22,455 nt of DNA. Source: DASSKO01 sp035690425 (GTDB taxonomy: Bacteria > Actinomycetota > Actinomycetes > Propionibacteriales > Nocardioidaceae). The stretch is from positions 1 through 22,455 of the forward strand of contig DASSKO010000132.1 in the NCBI GenBank assembly GCA_035690425.1. Direction: 5' to 3'. Shown piece by piece: positions 14,863 to 22,203 of the stretch; the first letter of the stretch is position 1; each line of letters starts with the position of its first letter. Both the position numbers and the translations under genes were made by a program. Below the pieces are notes generated by a model. The model worked only from the letters and a program-made list of their open reading frames with translations. It did not search any database and was not told the DNA's origin.

Positions 14863-15879
14863 CTAGGTCACGGGGGTCGCGATCACACCGGCGACGGCTG
14901 CGTTGGCCAGGTTGGCGAGGCTGCCGGCGAGCAGTGCCCGCAGCCCCAAGCTCGCCACCTGCGAGCGCAGCTCTGGCTCCAGGCTGCCGATGGTGCCGAT
15001 CTGGATTGCGATCGAGGCGAAGTTGGCGAAGCCGGCCAGCGCAAACGCCACGATGACGACGGTGACGGGGGAGAGCGTGTCCACGTTCGGGCCGAAGGCG
15101 GCGTACGCGACGAACTCGTTGAGCACCGTCTTCTGGCCGATGTAAGAGCCCGCCTGCACCGCCTCGCTCCACGGCACGCCGATCAGCCAAGCCAGCGGCG
15201 CGAGGATCCAGCCGAGGATGCGCTCGAACGTGAGCCCGTCGTAGCCGAACCATCCGCCGATGCCCCCGAGGATGCCGTTGGCCAGGGCGATCAGGGCGAT
15301 GAAGGCGATCAACAGTCCGCCGACTGTCACGGCGATCTTGCCGCCGGCGATGGCGCCCCGGGCGAGCGCGTCGATGACGTTGCTGGAGTCCTCGTCCTTG
15401 ACATCGCGTACGTCGATCTCGTGATCGGCGCCGGAGGTGGTCGTACCCGGCTCGGCGTCGGCGGAGTCGGGCCACATGATCTTGGCCATCAGCAGAGCGG
15501 CGGGAGCGTTCATGACCGTGGCCGCGAGCAGGTACTGCAGCGGCGCGCCGAGCAGCGAGTAGCCGACCAGCGTGGACCCCGCGACCGCGGCGAAGCCGGC
15601 CGTCATCACGGTGAAGAGCTGGCCGCGGCTGAGCGTGCGCAGGTACGGCGCGATCATCAGCGGTGCCTCGCTCTGGCCGAGGAAGATCACCGTGCTGGCA
15701 TACAGCGACTCCACCTTGCTGACCCGCAGCAGCCAGGAGATGCCGCCGCCGATGAAATGGGTCGCGTACTGGATCAACCGCAGGTAGTAGAGCAGCCCGA
15801 TCACGGAGCCGAGGAAGACGATCACCGGCAGCGCCTGCAGGGCGAAGATGGTCGAACCCTCCTCGCCGACCGCGAGCAA
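14863..15879 (-). CDS. NupC/CNT family nucleoside transporter, N-terminally truncated frame
   Basis: A concentrative nucleoside transporter that normally imports nucleosides with H+ or Na+ across the cytoplasmic membrane. Family landmarks are GQSEAPLMIAPYL (the GQSE motif), the VPWSEAVQAGS segment, NEFVAYAAF and FANFASIAIQIGTIG, all in order, plus at least seven hydrophobic segments. The open frame continues upstream of 15879 to a TGA at about 15995 and encodes recognisable NupC sequence there (for example GYAGEGTQFLFGPL), but contains no ATG or GTG. The only usable start in frame is TTG 15879, which gives 338 aa, short of the usual 400-430. The first two helices are missing. See the separate 5' remnant. 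It may be a pseudogene or make a shortened protein; the remaining transport core is intact. A hydrophilic insert rich in Asp and Glu lies near residues 150-175. Confidence 0.78.
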   Translation of the reverse strand: MLAVGEEGSTIFALQALPVIVFLGSVIGLLYYLRLIQYATHFIGGGISWLLRVSKVESLYASTVIFLGQSEAPLMIAPYLRTLSRGQLFTVMTAGFAAVAGSTLVGYSLLGAPLQYLLAATVMNAPAALLMAKIMWPDSADAEPGTTTSGADHEIDVRDVKDEDSSNVIDALARGAIAGGKIAVTVGGLLIAFIALIALANGILGGIGGWFGYDGLTFERILGWILAPLAWLIGVPWSEAVQAGSYIGQKTVLNEFVAYAAFGPNVDTLSPVTVVIVAFALAGFANFASIAIQIGTIGSLEPELRSQVASLGLRALLAGSLANLANAAVAGVIATPVT

Positions 15880-15986
15880 GGGGCCGAAGAGAAACTGGGT
15901 GCCCTCACCGGCGTACCCGATCAGCGCGGCGACCCCGTCGGCGACCCATTGCAGCGCTGGCCAAGCAGTCCGCGCAGCTCGTTCAT
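15880..15986 (-). pseudogene. Displaced 5' end of the nupC-like gene (out-of-frame junction)
   Basis: An ATG at 15986 begins MNELRGLLG, which looks like the start of a NupC protein, but this frame then runs into unrelated residues and stops at 15921. In another frame the same DNA encodes TAWPALQWVADGVAALIG and GYAGEGTQFLFG, which match the segment before helix 3 of NupC and lead into the intact frame. About 40 residues of the first helices have no DNA to encode them. The simplest reading is a deletion of roughly 120 bp whose ends were joined out of frame. The recall of family layout is from E. coli NupC; the event itself is inference. Confidence 0.55.
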
Positions 15987-16062
15987 TCCGTCACGGTACG
16001 GGCCGCGCCGCCGAGGTGACGGCCAGTCCGCCACCATGGCGGTCTACGTGTGCGCGAGCGGC

Positions 16063-16548
16063 TCAACGACCTTGCAGATAAGCGGTGGCGTCCCGCTGCC
16101 ACATGAAGTAGAGCAGCGCGGCCTGCAACGCCAGAGTGACGATCCCCGCGATAGTGAGCAGGACCGGCCGGCTGCTGAAGAAGCCGAAGAGGCCCCCCAG
16201 CACACCGATGACGACGAGCACCGTGAGCACGACGCGCGCCCAGCTCTTGCCCCGGCCCAGGAAGAGGCCCAGCACGGCCCACAGCACACCGAAGACCACC
16301 GCGAACAAGACCCCGCTGACGAGCGCGGCGGTCCGTGCGGCGTCCTGCTGCTCTGCGGACAGGTTCACCGACGCTGCTTCGACGAGGTCGTCCAGATAGA
16401 CGAAGGTGAGCAGCAGGCTGACCACCGACATCGCGACGATGCCCCACACGATGTTGACGGCGGTGCGGATGGACGGCGGCGCCTCGACGGACCGCCGACC
16501 CGCGCGTCCTTCGGGCGGCGGCGCGGACATCGGCTGATAGTTCGACAT
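16063..16548 (-). CDS. Four-helix membrane protein of unknown function
   Basis: A 161-aa protein that I do not recognise as a named family. The N-terminal 35 residues are hydrophilic and proline-rich (MSNYQPMSAPPPEGRAG). Four hydrophobic segments follow: AVNIVWGIVAMSVVSLLLTF, ALVSGVLFAVVFGVLWAVLG, VVLTVLVVIGVLGGLFGF and LLTIAGIVTLALQAALLYF. Between helices 2 and 3 sits a short basic loop, GRGKSWAR. This layout is common among small actinobacterial membrane proteins beside unrelated genes. ATG 16548 has a strong Shine-Dalgarno (GAGGGAG, four bases before the ATG), better than an in-frame upstream ATG. Its stop lies about 77 bp before the remnant nupC start on the same strand. Confidence 0.86.
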   Translation of the reverse strand: MSNYQPMSAPPPEGRAGRRSVEAPPSIRTAVNIVWGIVAMSVVSLLLTFVYLDDLVEAASVNLSAEQQDAARTAALVSGVLFAVVFGVLWAVLGLFLGRGKSWARVVLTVLVVIGVLGGLFGFFSSRPVLLTIAGIVTLALQAALLYFMWQRDATAYLQGR

Positions 16549-16601
16549 GGTCTCCCTCACACGGTCGCCGACATCCTAGTGCGACAGCTGGCTGTTCGGC
16601 T

Positions 16602-16658
16602 GCGTCCGAGAGGGCCCGCGGTCGACGGGCCGCGGACCCTCGGACGCTGAGCCTCAGC
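16602..16658 (-). terminator. Terminator hairpins after the Xaa-Pro peptidase gene
   Basis: Two inverted repeats follow the peptidase stop codon: a short perfect one (GCTGAG 16646-16651 with CTCAGC 16653-16658) and a longer imperfect one (16602-16620 with 16630-16647) sharing arms GCGTCCGAG and CCGCGG. They overlap, so they are alternatives. They lie between same-strand genes and would isolate the peptidase transcript. Confidence 0.55.
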
Positions 16659-18578
16659 TCACCGTGGGATGCGGAATTCCCTCGGGTCGGCGAGGGTGCC
16701 GGCCGGGAGCTCGTCGCGCGACGGCACCAGGCTCTTGCCCGGAGCGAAGTCGGACATCCGGCCCTGGATCGGCAACCGCAGCGTGGTGTTGCGCAGGTTG
16801 ACCGAGTACTCCGTCGGAGCGCGGTCGACCGTCACCACCCACTCGCGGGAGGCGCCGACCACGACGAGGCCGATCTGGTGGCCCGCCGGCACGACGACAT
16901 CGTTGGCGGTCAGCGCGACCGTCACGGTGTGCCGACCGGCGCCGTCGAGACGCGCCCAGCCGCGCGAGAGCACCTGCAGCGGTGTGGTCTCGCGCCGTTG
17001 CTCGACCTCGAGGTAGCAGGAGTCGTCGGTGCTGGTCGACGCACCCCAGCACGACTCGGTCTGCAAGGTGCGCACGCCACCGTTGCGTGCCAGCACCCGT
17101 TCCGACTCCCCGTAGTCGACCAGAGCGACCCCGACCTGGCCCGTGGGTGCGCCATGGGTCACGTCGAGCTGCACCCGGGCGGTGCCGGAGATGCGCACCT
17201 CGTGCTCCAGCGTGCCGGTTCTGAACAGCAGCCGGTTGGGGTTCGCGCCGGCGGTGAGCGCCTCGGCCTCGCGTTGGCTCGGGTCGTTGACGAACCCGGC
17301 GCGGTCGCGGTCACGCCGGCCGAGGACGAGGCCGCCGCCGTCCTGCGGCTGCAGCCGCGCGAACCGGTGCGCGACCGGCCAGTCGCGGGACTCGACCCAC
17401 TCGCCCGGTGCGATCTCCGCACGCACCGCCGGCTCGCGGTCGATGCCGTTGTCGATGCCCATCAGCTCGTGGTCGAACCAGCGGTGCAGCGTCGGCACCC
17501 AGCTCTCGCGGTCGGAGTCGAACGGGTCCACGTGGCCCACCCGGGTCAGCCACATCTTGCGCTCCACGCCATGCGCACCGAGTGCATCCCACCAGCGGGA
17601 GAAGTTGGGCGTCTTGACGTTGAAGTCCTGGAGGCCGTGTACGACGAACACGCTCGCCTCGACGTTGGCCGCGTTGCGCGTCGCGCCCACGCGGTAGTCA
17701 CGGTCGGCCCAGAAGTCGGTGTAGGCACCGGTCTCGTCGCCGTCGTGTGTAGTCATGTACGCAAGGCGTTCGGAGCAGTCCACGGCCTCCGTGCGGTCGC
17801 GGGCGATGTAGGACGACAGGAACGTCGGGTAGTTGTAGGAGAACGGCAGGCCCTGGTAGCGGGTGTAGTCGTACCAGGAGCTGATCGCGGCGATCGGCAC
17901 GATCGTCTCCAGGCCTTCGACTCCGGTCGCCGCGACGCCGTTGGCGAGAGTGCCGTCGTAGGACTTGCCGATCATGCCGGTCTTGCCGTTGCTCCAGTCC
18001 GCCTCGACCGGCTCTCCCGCGGCATCGACCGCGGTGGCACGTCCGTTGAGCCAGTCGACGACAGCGCGCACCGACCTGATGTCGGAGTCAGCGCCCTCGT
18101 CGGTGCATCCGGTGGAGCGGGCGGTGCCGGCCATGTCGACCGCGACGTAGGCGTACCCGCGCGGCACGAAGTAGTTGTCGTAGAACAGCGGGAACTTGGC
18201 CGGGTCGCCGTCGCTGTCGTACTCCTTCAGCTCGGACTCGTTGCCGCGGCCGCAGCACAGGTAGTAGGGGCTGGCGTCCATGATGACCGGGATGTCGGCG
18301 CTCGCATCGAGCTCGCGCGGCCGGATGATGTCGGCGGCCACCCGGTCGGGCTCGCCGTTGCCGTCGAGGTCGGGCGCCTGCACCCAGACCGTCTCACGGA
18401 TGGCGTCGGCATACTCGAAGGTCGGGCTGGTGACGCCGTTTTCCAGCGTGTATGGCGTTTGCGGTGCAGGTGGTGCACCCGCCGCCGGGCCGGCGACCGC
18501 GGTCAGTGGTGCAGCCACCGCGACTGCGGCTGTCAGGGCGAGCAGGCGGGTGCGAGGTGAGCGGGCAGGTCGGGTCAT
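16659..18578 (-). CDS. Secreted Xaa-Pro dipeptidyl-peptidase, S15 family
   Basis: A 639-aa serine peptidase that, in the family, removes Xaa-Pro dipeptides from peptide N-termini. The alpha/beta-hydrolase triad is visible: nucleophile in GKSYDG (Ser206), aspartate in VHGLQDFNVK (Asp318) and histidine in RVGHVDP (His349). The C-terminal 200 residues, including WARLDGAGRHTVTVALTAND, resemble the jelly-roll domain of S15/CocE enzymes. A signal peptide (residues 1 to about 35, Arg-rich start then Ala/Leu/Val core) shows export, unlike cytosolic PepX of lactic bacteria. A cocaine-esterase-like acyl hydrolase is the main alternative. ATG 18578 has GGAGAG about 7 nt upstream; longer frames upstream run through the previous gene's terminator and are not credible. 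Two cysteines at 108-109 are unusual. It is flanked by hairpins on both sides, so it is probably monocistronic. Confidence 0.93.
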   Translation of the reverse strand: MTRPARSPRTRLLALTAAVAVAAPLTAVAGPAAGAPPAPQTPYTLENGVTSPTFEYADAIRETVWVQAPDLDGNGEPDRVAADIIRPRELDASADIPVIMDASPYYLCCGRGNESELKEYDSDGDPAKFPLFYDNYFVPRGYAYVAVDMAGTARSTGCTDEGADSDIRSVRAVVDWLNGRATAVDAAGEPVEADWSNGKTGMIGKSYDGTLANGVAATGVEGLETIVPIAAISSWYDYTRYQGLPFSYNYPTFLSSYIARDRTEAVDCSERLAYMTTHDGDETGAYTDFWADRDYRVGATRNAANVEASVFVVHGLQDFNVKTPNFSRWWDALGAHGVERKMWLTRVGHVDPFDSDRESWVPTLHRWFDHELMGIDNGIDREPAVRAEIAPGEWVESRDWPVAHRFARLQPQDGGGLVLGRRDRDRAGFVNDPSQREAEALTAGANPNRLLFRTGTLEHEVRISGTARVQLDVTHGAPTGQVGVALVDYGESERVLARNGGVRTLQTESCWGASTSTDDSCYLEVEQRRETTPLQVLSRGWARLDGAGRHTVTVALTANDVVVPAGHQIGLVVVGASREWVVTVDRAPTEYSVNLRNTTLRLPIQGRMSDFAPGKSLVPSRDELPAGTLADPREFRIPR

Positions 18579-18607
18579 CGAGTTCTCTCCATCTCGGAAA
18601 ACGCGAA

Positions 18608-18645
18608 CGAGGGCGCCCGGCCCGTGCCCGGACCGGACGCCCTCG
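18608..18645 (-). terminator. Terminator after the LVIVD-repeat gene
   Basis: CGAGGGCGCCCGG (18608-18620) and CCGGACGCCCTCG (18633-18645) pair over 13 bp with one G-U-type mismatch and a 12-nt loop. It starts 14 nt past the LVIVD gene stop; reading on the minus strand, a TTTT run follows the stem after about 10 nt. Confidence 0.65.
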
Positions 18646-18658
18646 CGATGCGCACAGG

Positions 18659-20182
18659 TCAGCCGTTGTAGTGCGGCTGGCTCTGCGGGTTGAGCACGTC
18701 GTACTTGTGTCCCTTGGCGGATGCGACCGCTGGGTGGCGGATCGCGAGGACGTCGAGGCCCTGCTGGATGTCGTTGGAGTAGACGTAGCCGTTGTAGTAG
18801 TACGCCGACCACGACCCTCCCAGCAGGAGCTGATCGCTCGAGAGTGGCCCACGGTCGAACCAGGCGATCTCGCGCGGGTGCTTGGAGTCGGTGAAGTCGA
18901 AGACCGAGATGCCGCCCTGGTACCAGGCCTGCACCATGATGTCCCTACCCTTCACCGGGATCAGCGATCCGTTGTGAGCAACACAGTTCTCGGTGTTGGA
19001 CTGGGTGCGGGGCATCTTGTAGTAACTCTGGAAGACCAACTCGCCGTCCACGATGTTGTAGATGCCGTCGGCGCCGCGGGTGTCACCGACCGTGGGGTTG
19101 CAGGTGGGGGCGCCGCCGCCTCCGAGCTCGTCGGTGAACACGACCTTGGTGCCGTCGTTGTTGAACGTCGCCGAGTGCCAGAAGGCGAAGTTCTCGGTGT
19201 CACGCACCTGCTCGGTCACCACCGGCGCCTCGCGGTCGGAGATGTCCATCAGGATGCCGTCACCCATGCAGGCGCCGGCCGCGATGTCCTTGCTCGGGTA
19301 CGCCGTGATGTCGTGGCAGCCACTGGTGCCGTCCGGGTTGCCGCCGTCGGGGAACAGCACCGGAGTGGCCGCGAGGGTGGCCTCGGCCGGCGAGGCCGTC
19401 GGGATCTTCACGATGCTGATCTGGTCGTGCGGCGGCTGACAGTCCGGGTATGCCGAACGGGGGCCGTAGGAGGACACGTAGACGTACAGGTTGTCGCCGT
19501 CGTGGCTGGGCGCCAGCGAGTGGGTGTGCGAACCACATGCGGTCTCGACAGCTGCGACGTACTCGGGGGAGGCCGGGTTGCTGATGTCGAAGACCTTGAT
19601 GCCCTCCCACGAGTCCTTCTCCCGGGCGCTCTGCGAGGTCGAGTCGCAGGAGTCGTCACTGCGGCTGGAGTCGGTGGACAGCACCAGGATGTCGCCGCTG
19701 ACCGAGATGTCGTTCTGCGAGCCGGGGCAGACGACCTGGGTCACCAGTTCGGGCTTGCGTGCCTTCTTGATGTTGTAGACGTTGAAGCCGTTGTAGTTGC
19801 CGGCGTAGGCGTAGTCGCCCTGGAAGGCGAGGTCTGAGTTGAACGCGCCGTAGTCGGCAAAGGCGCCCTGCTTGGGAATGTTGGCAAGCAGCGACATGTG
19901 GTGGCTCGCGGTCTCGCCCGGCTCCAGGCCGGCGCCGCGGTCGTCGAGCTGGGCGATGTCCTGGCCGGGGAGGCAGGCCTGGTCGAACCGGTCGTTGGCG
20001 TGTTGGAGCGCCTGCTGGTTCGGTACGCACTTGGGATCGCTGCGATCGGCGGCCGCCTGGTGCGGAGCTCCGCTGGCGAGCACGGGCGGCATGAGTGCGG
20101 TCAGCCCGAGCGCGAGGGCGCTGGTTGCGGCGAGCCCGAATCGCCGCATCCGCGGTGGATGTGAGGAGTATCGACGTGGCAT
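18659..20182 (-). CDS. Secreted LVIVD-repeat (beta-propeller-like) protein
   Basis: A 507-aa exported protein. After a long signal peptide (Arg-rich start, hydrophobic LAATSALALGLTALMPP, ending near residue 39) come repeated strands of the LVIVD type: FNVYNIKKARKPELVTQVV, IKVFDISNPASPEYVAAV, ILMDISDREAPVVTEQV and ISVFDFTDSKHPREIAWF. These repeats are predicted to fold as a propeller. About eight cysteines occur in the mature part, probably disulfide-bonded outside the cell. The molecular role of such proteins is not known. ATG 20182 has GGAAGG five bases upstream; an internal Met12 is an alternative start. It is divergent from the DUF305 gene with a 106-bp shared upstream region and has its own terminator at 18608-18645. 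Confidence 0.9.
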   Translation of the reverse strand: MPRRYSSHPPRMRRFGLAATSALALGLTALMPPVLASGAPHQAAADRSDPKCVPNQQALQHANDRFDQACLPGQDIAQLDDRGAGLEPGETASHHMSLLANIPKQGAFADYGAFNSDLAFQGDYAYAGNYNGFNVYNIKKARKPELVTQVVCPGSQNDISVSGDILVLSTDSSRSDDSCDSTSQSAREKDSWEGIKVFDISNPASPEYVAAVETACGSHTHSLAPSHDGDNLYVYVSSYGPRSAYPDCQPPHDQISIVKIPTASPAEATLAATPVLFPDGGNPDGTSGCHDITAYPSKDIAAGACMGDGILMDISDREAPVVTEQVRDTENFAFWHSATFNNDGTKVVFTDELGGGGAPTCNPTVGDTRGADGIYNIVDGELVFQSYYKMPRTQSNTENCVAHNGSLIPVKGRDIMVQAWYQGGISVFDFTDSKHPREIAWFDRGPLSSDQLLLGGSWSAYYYNGYVYSNDIQQGLDVLAIRHPAVASAKGHKYDVLNPQSQPHYNG

Positions 20183-20244
20183 GGGAACCTTCCGTCCGGG
20201 GTGTGGTCTGGCTCACGCTGATCCTGACCTATGCTGGCGTCGGA

Positions 20245-20274
20245 ACACAAGGTAAGAACTCAATCGCATTGTGT
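20245..20274. promoter_or_regulatory. Inverted repeat in the divergent LVIVD/DUF305 promoter region
   Basis: ACACAA (20245-20250) and TTGTGT (20269-20274) are perfect 6-bp arms 18 nt apart. The spacer and flanks are locally AT-richer than the rest of the window. The position, just before the DUF305 start and upstream of the LVIVD gene, fits an operator for either gene, but six-base arms can arise by chance. Confidence 0.25.
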
Positions 20275-20288
20275 GATGAGAGGTGGAT

Positions 20289-21056
20289 GTGCGCACCTGC
20301 GTTTGCACGGCGTCGCGACGACGGTGGCTGGCGGCGTTGTGCTCCGCGGCGGTACTGACCGCGGTATCGGCCTGCTCTGCCGGAGCTGAGTCTTCGGCCC
20401 AGTCTTCGGCCCAGTCTTCGGGTGAGTCTTCGACGGGGTCTGAGGCCTCGGCCACTCCCAGCAGCAACCCGCCCGCCACGGGCACGGTCATCCAGCCCGG
20501 GCATCCCGGCGAGGAGGCCGAGACGCTCGCGCCCGATGCTTCCGTGCCGGAGGTCGGGCACAACGACGCCGACGTCGAGTTCGTGCAGATGATGATCCCG
20601 CACCATGCGCAGGCGTTGGAGATGGGCCAGTTGGCGAGGACCCGTGCGCAGAATCCCAAGGTCAAGGCGGTGGCCGCCCGAATCGCCGATGCGCAGGGTG
20701 CGGAGATCCTGGAGATGTCGGCCTGGCTGGAGCGCCACGGGATCGAGGCGCCGACGGCCGCTGACCTCGCCGGCGGCGCTCACGACGGCGACGCTCACGG
20801 TGGCGGCGGGCACCACGCGATGATGCCGGGCATGCTCAGCGAGGACCAGATGGACGCGTTGGCGGCGGCCGAGGGGCACCGCTTCGACGTGCTCTACCTG
20901 CAGGGCATGATCGCGCACCACCAAGGGGCGGTGGAGATGGCCGGCCAGGTGATGGAGGACGGCACCGACGTCCGCATCAGTGAGATCGGCACCGATGTCG
21001 CGGCGGGCCAGAGTGCGGAGATCGAGCGCATGAAGGAACTGCTGCGCCAGTTGTGA
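20289..21056 (+). CDS. DUF305 domain lipoprotein
   Basis: A 255-aa lipoprotein with a DUF305 (ferritin-like four-helix) domain. The N-terminus has RRRW, a hydrophobic core and lipobox VSAC (Cys29), so it should be anchored outside the membrane. A Ser-rich linker (about 34-60) leads to the domain, which has two matching halves: FVQMMIPHHAQALEMGQLA and YLQGMIAHHQGAVEMAGQVM, each with the paired HH and Met residues typical of the family. A His/Gly-rich loop (HDGDAHGGGGHHAMMPGM) separates them. The His and Met content suggests metal, perhaps copper, binding; that is inference, and no copper genes are nearby. GTG 20289 is preferred because GAGAGG lies five bases upstream; GTG 20283 in the same frame is possible. 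Confidence 0.9.
   Translation: MRTCVCTASRRRWLAALCSAAVLTAVSACSAGAESSAQSSAQSSGESSTGSEASATPSSNPPATGTVIQPGHPGEEAETLAPDASVPEVGHNDADVEFVQMMIPHHAQALEMGQLARTRAQNPKVKAVAARIADAQGAEILEMSAWLERHGIEAPTAADLAGGAHDGDAHGGGGHHAMMPGMLSEDQMDALAAAEGHRFDVLYLQGMIAHHQGAVEMAGQVMEDGTDVRISEIGTDVAAGQSAEIERMKELLRQL
20388..20435 (+). repeat. 12-bp tandem repeat coding the Ser-rich linker of the DUF305 lipoprotein
   Basis: Four 12-bp units (20388, 20400, 20412, 20424) share the core AGTCTTCG and encode ESSA, QSSA, QSSG and ESST. The first two differ at one base. The repeat is in frame and forms the flexible tether between lipid anchor and folded domain. Confidence 0.8.
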
Positions 21057-21068
21057 GGGCGGATGTGT

Positions 21069-21099
21069 GGGGTGTCGGGCCTGGTTTGGCCGAGACCCC
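21069..21099 (+). terminator. Imperfect hairpin after the DUF305 gene
   Basis: GGGGTGTCGGGCC (21069-21081) can pair with GGCCGAGACCCC (21088-21099) with one mismatch and one bulged base, loop TGGTTT. It begins 13 nt after the DUF305 stop and is followed by a G-run, then TATTT. It is a plausible terminator but not a strong one. Confidence 0.38.
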
Positions 21100-21187
21100 G
21101 GGGGGTATTTACCGAAGCGTCCAAGCTGTCGCTGTCCAGCAGCGCCGCCGGCGTCTGCGGCACCGACCCTGGCGAGAGGACGACGAC

Positions 21188-21760
21188 ATGGCCGAGCCAG
21201 TCCAACGCCCCGCCCGCAAGTCGGTGATCGGACGACCTCGCCCCGGTCAGTATCTCGCGATGGGCGTAATCGGCGGTTTCCTGGCCGGTGTTGCCTTCAT
21301 TGCCCTGACGTCGTGGTTCGCCACGACGATGGGGATGGCGCGGCTCGCGCCGTTCCGGCTGATCGCCTCGATCATTCAGGGGCCCGAGGCCGCGGCGTCC
21401 GGCACCGCGGACATCTGGTTGGGCATGGTCGTGCACTCCGTGCTCGCGGCCGTTTTCGGCCTCGCCTTCGCGCTGGTGACGGTGGGCATCCGCAGCGCCA
21501 TTCTGGTCGCGCTGGCCGGGCCGCTGTTCGGTGCCATCGTCTACATCGTCAATTTCCAGGTGCTGGCGCGGCTGTTCGAGCAGTTCTCCGCGTTTCGTGG
21601 GGTCAACCAGCCGTTCGAGGCGACGGTGCATCTCGTGTACGGCGCACTCACCGCGCTGCTGCTGCTCATCGCAGCCCGTCGCGATGCGGGATTGAAGGCG
21701 CCGTATGCGCGGCGGTCTGCGGACACCACCCATGAAGGTGACGAGCGCCGAGCCACGTAG
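21188..21760 (+). CDS. Four-helix membrane protein of unknown function
   Basis: A 190-aa protein that I cannot assign to a named family with confidence. It has a basic N-terminus (RPARKSVIGRPRPG), then four hydrophobic segments: MGVIGGFLAGVAFIALTSWF, LGMVVHSVLAAVFGLAFALV, ILVALAGPLFGAIVYIVNFQ and VHLVYGALTALLLLIAARR. The second and fourth helices each contain a histidine (MVVHS, TVHLVYG), and a Gly/Ala-rich pattern recurs, hinting at an internal duplication. A charged tail (about 30 residues) ends the protein. ATG 21188 is supported by GAGAGGA about nine bases upstream. The stop codon lies just 7 bp from the 3' end of the convergent tRNA gene. Confidence 0.84.
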   Translation: MAEPVQRPARKSVIGRPRPGQYLAMGVIGGFLAGVAFIALTSWFATTMGMARLAPFRLIASIIQGPEAAASGTADIWLGMVVHSVLAAVFGLAFALVTVGIRSAILVALAGPLFGAIVYIVNFQVLARLFEQFSAFRGVNQPFEATVHLVYGALTALLLLIAARRDAGLKAPYARRSADTTHEGDERRAT

Positions 21761-21767
21761 GAGAGCG

Positions 21768-21840
21768 TGCCCCAGGCAGGATTCGAACCTGCGACCTACC
21801 GCTTAGGAGGCGGACGCTCTATCCCCTGAGCTACTGGGGC
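21768..21840 (-). tRNA. tRNA-Arg (anticodon CCT)
   Basis: The 73-nt minus-strand sequence folds as a full cloverleaf. The acceptor stem GCCCCAG pairs with CTGGGGC and the discriminator base is A. The D arm contains AGCTCAGGGGATAGAGC, the anticodon loop is CTCCTAA with anticodon CCT (reads AGG), and the T arm is CGCAGGTTCGAATCCTGC. CCA is not encoded. No copy of its 3' end is seen elsewhere in the window, so there is no sign of an element integrated here. Confidence 0.97.
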
Positions 21841-21853
21841 AGGGGCGGTGCAC

Positions 21854-21883
21854 AGCCTATCCGGCAGGGCTAACCGCTTCGAA
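21854..21883 (-). promoter_or_regulatory. Candidate promoter of tRNA-Arg
   Basis: Read on the minus strand, TTCGAA (21883-21878) and TAGGCT (21859-21854) are separated by 18 nt. TAGGCT fits TANNNT for a -10 box and lies about 14 nt before the mature tRNA, leaving room for a start site near 21847. The -35 match is weak. Confidence 0.4.
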
Positions 21884-21932
21884 CTGACGGCCGGTGCTCG
21901 TCGACTGTCAGTCGGGTGACATCTGGTCACAG

Positions 21933-22203
21933 CTAGGCCAGCGTCTTCGTCGCGTTGCCGTAATCGAGGCCGTCTGCCCCGAGCACCGCTGCGCCCACGA
22001 CCACCAGAAACACCAGCAGCAAACGTCAGGACCGTGTGCGGGCGGAGGCGGCCACACTGGCCACCGCCACCGCCGTGGCCATCCGGACTCGGTCCACCCA
22101 ACTCTCGACCACCTGGTCCGCCCACATGTGCGAGGGCCTGCTTCCCGAACTGGGGGGGCACATGTTTGTCGACCGCGAGCCGCGATGCCTTCTTGATCGC
22201 CAT
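21933..22203 (-). pseudogene. Probable decayed small membrane-protein gene
   Basis: Minus-strand reading from ATG 22203 gives MAIKKASRLAVDKHV then FGKQALAHV. Dropping one G near 22121-22123 moves to a frame giving ADQVVESWVDRVRMATAV and VASVAASARTRS. An in-frame TGA (22028-22026) interrupts it, and the same frame then resumes with LLLVFLVVVGAAVLGADGL and DYGNATKTLA before a TAG at 21935. The pieces look like one protein: a basic helical N-terminus and a C-terminal membrane helix, with G/C-ending codons throughout. One frameshift and one nonsense codon would explain it. The family is unknown to me, and chance in GC-rich DNA is not excluded. Confidence 0.35.

Noticed and set aside
18579..18812. 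N-terminal extension of the S15 peptidase
   Set aside because: It would run through the terminator and 3' end of the LVIVD gene; ATG 18578 has a good ribosome-binding site and begins a signal peptide.
21768..21840. tRNA-Arg(CCT) as an integration site of a mobile element
   Set aside because: No integrase, no direct repeat of the tRNA 3' end and no foreign-looking block is seen on its 3' side within the window.
22026..22028. In-frame TGA in the decayed frame as a selenocysteine codon
   Set aside because: No SECIS-like hairpin is evident, the residues around it are not redox-like, and a separate frameshift in the same frame favours decay.
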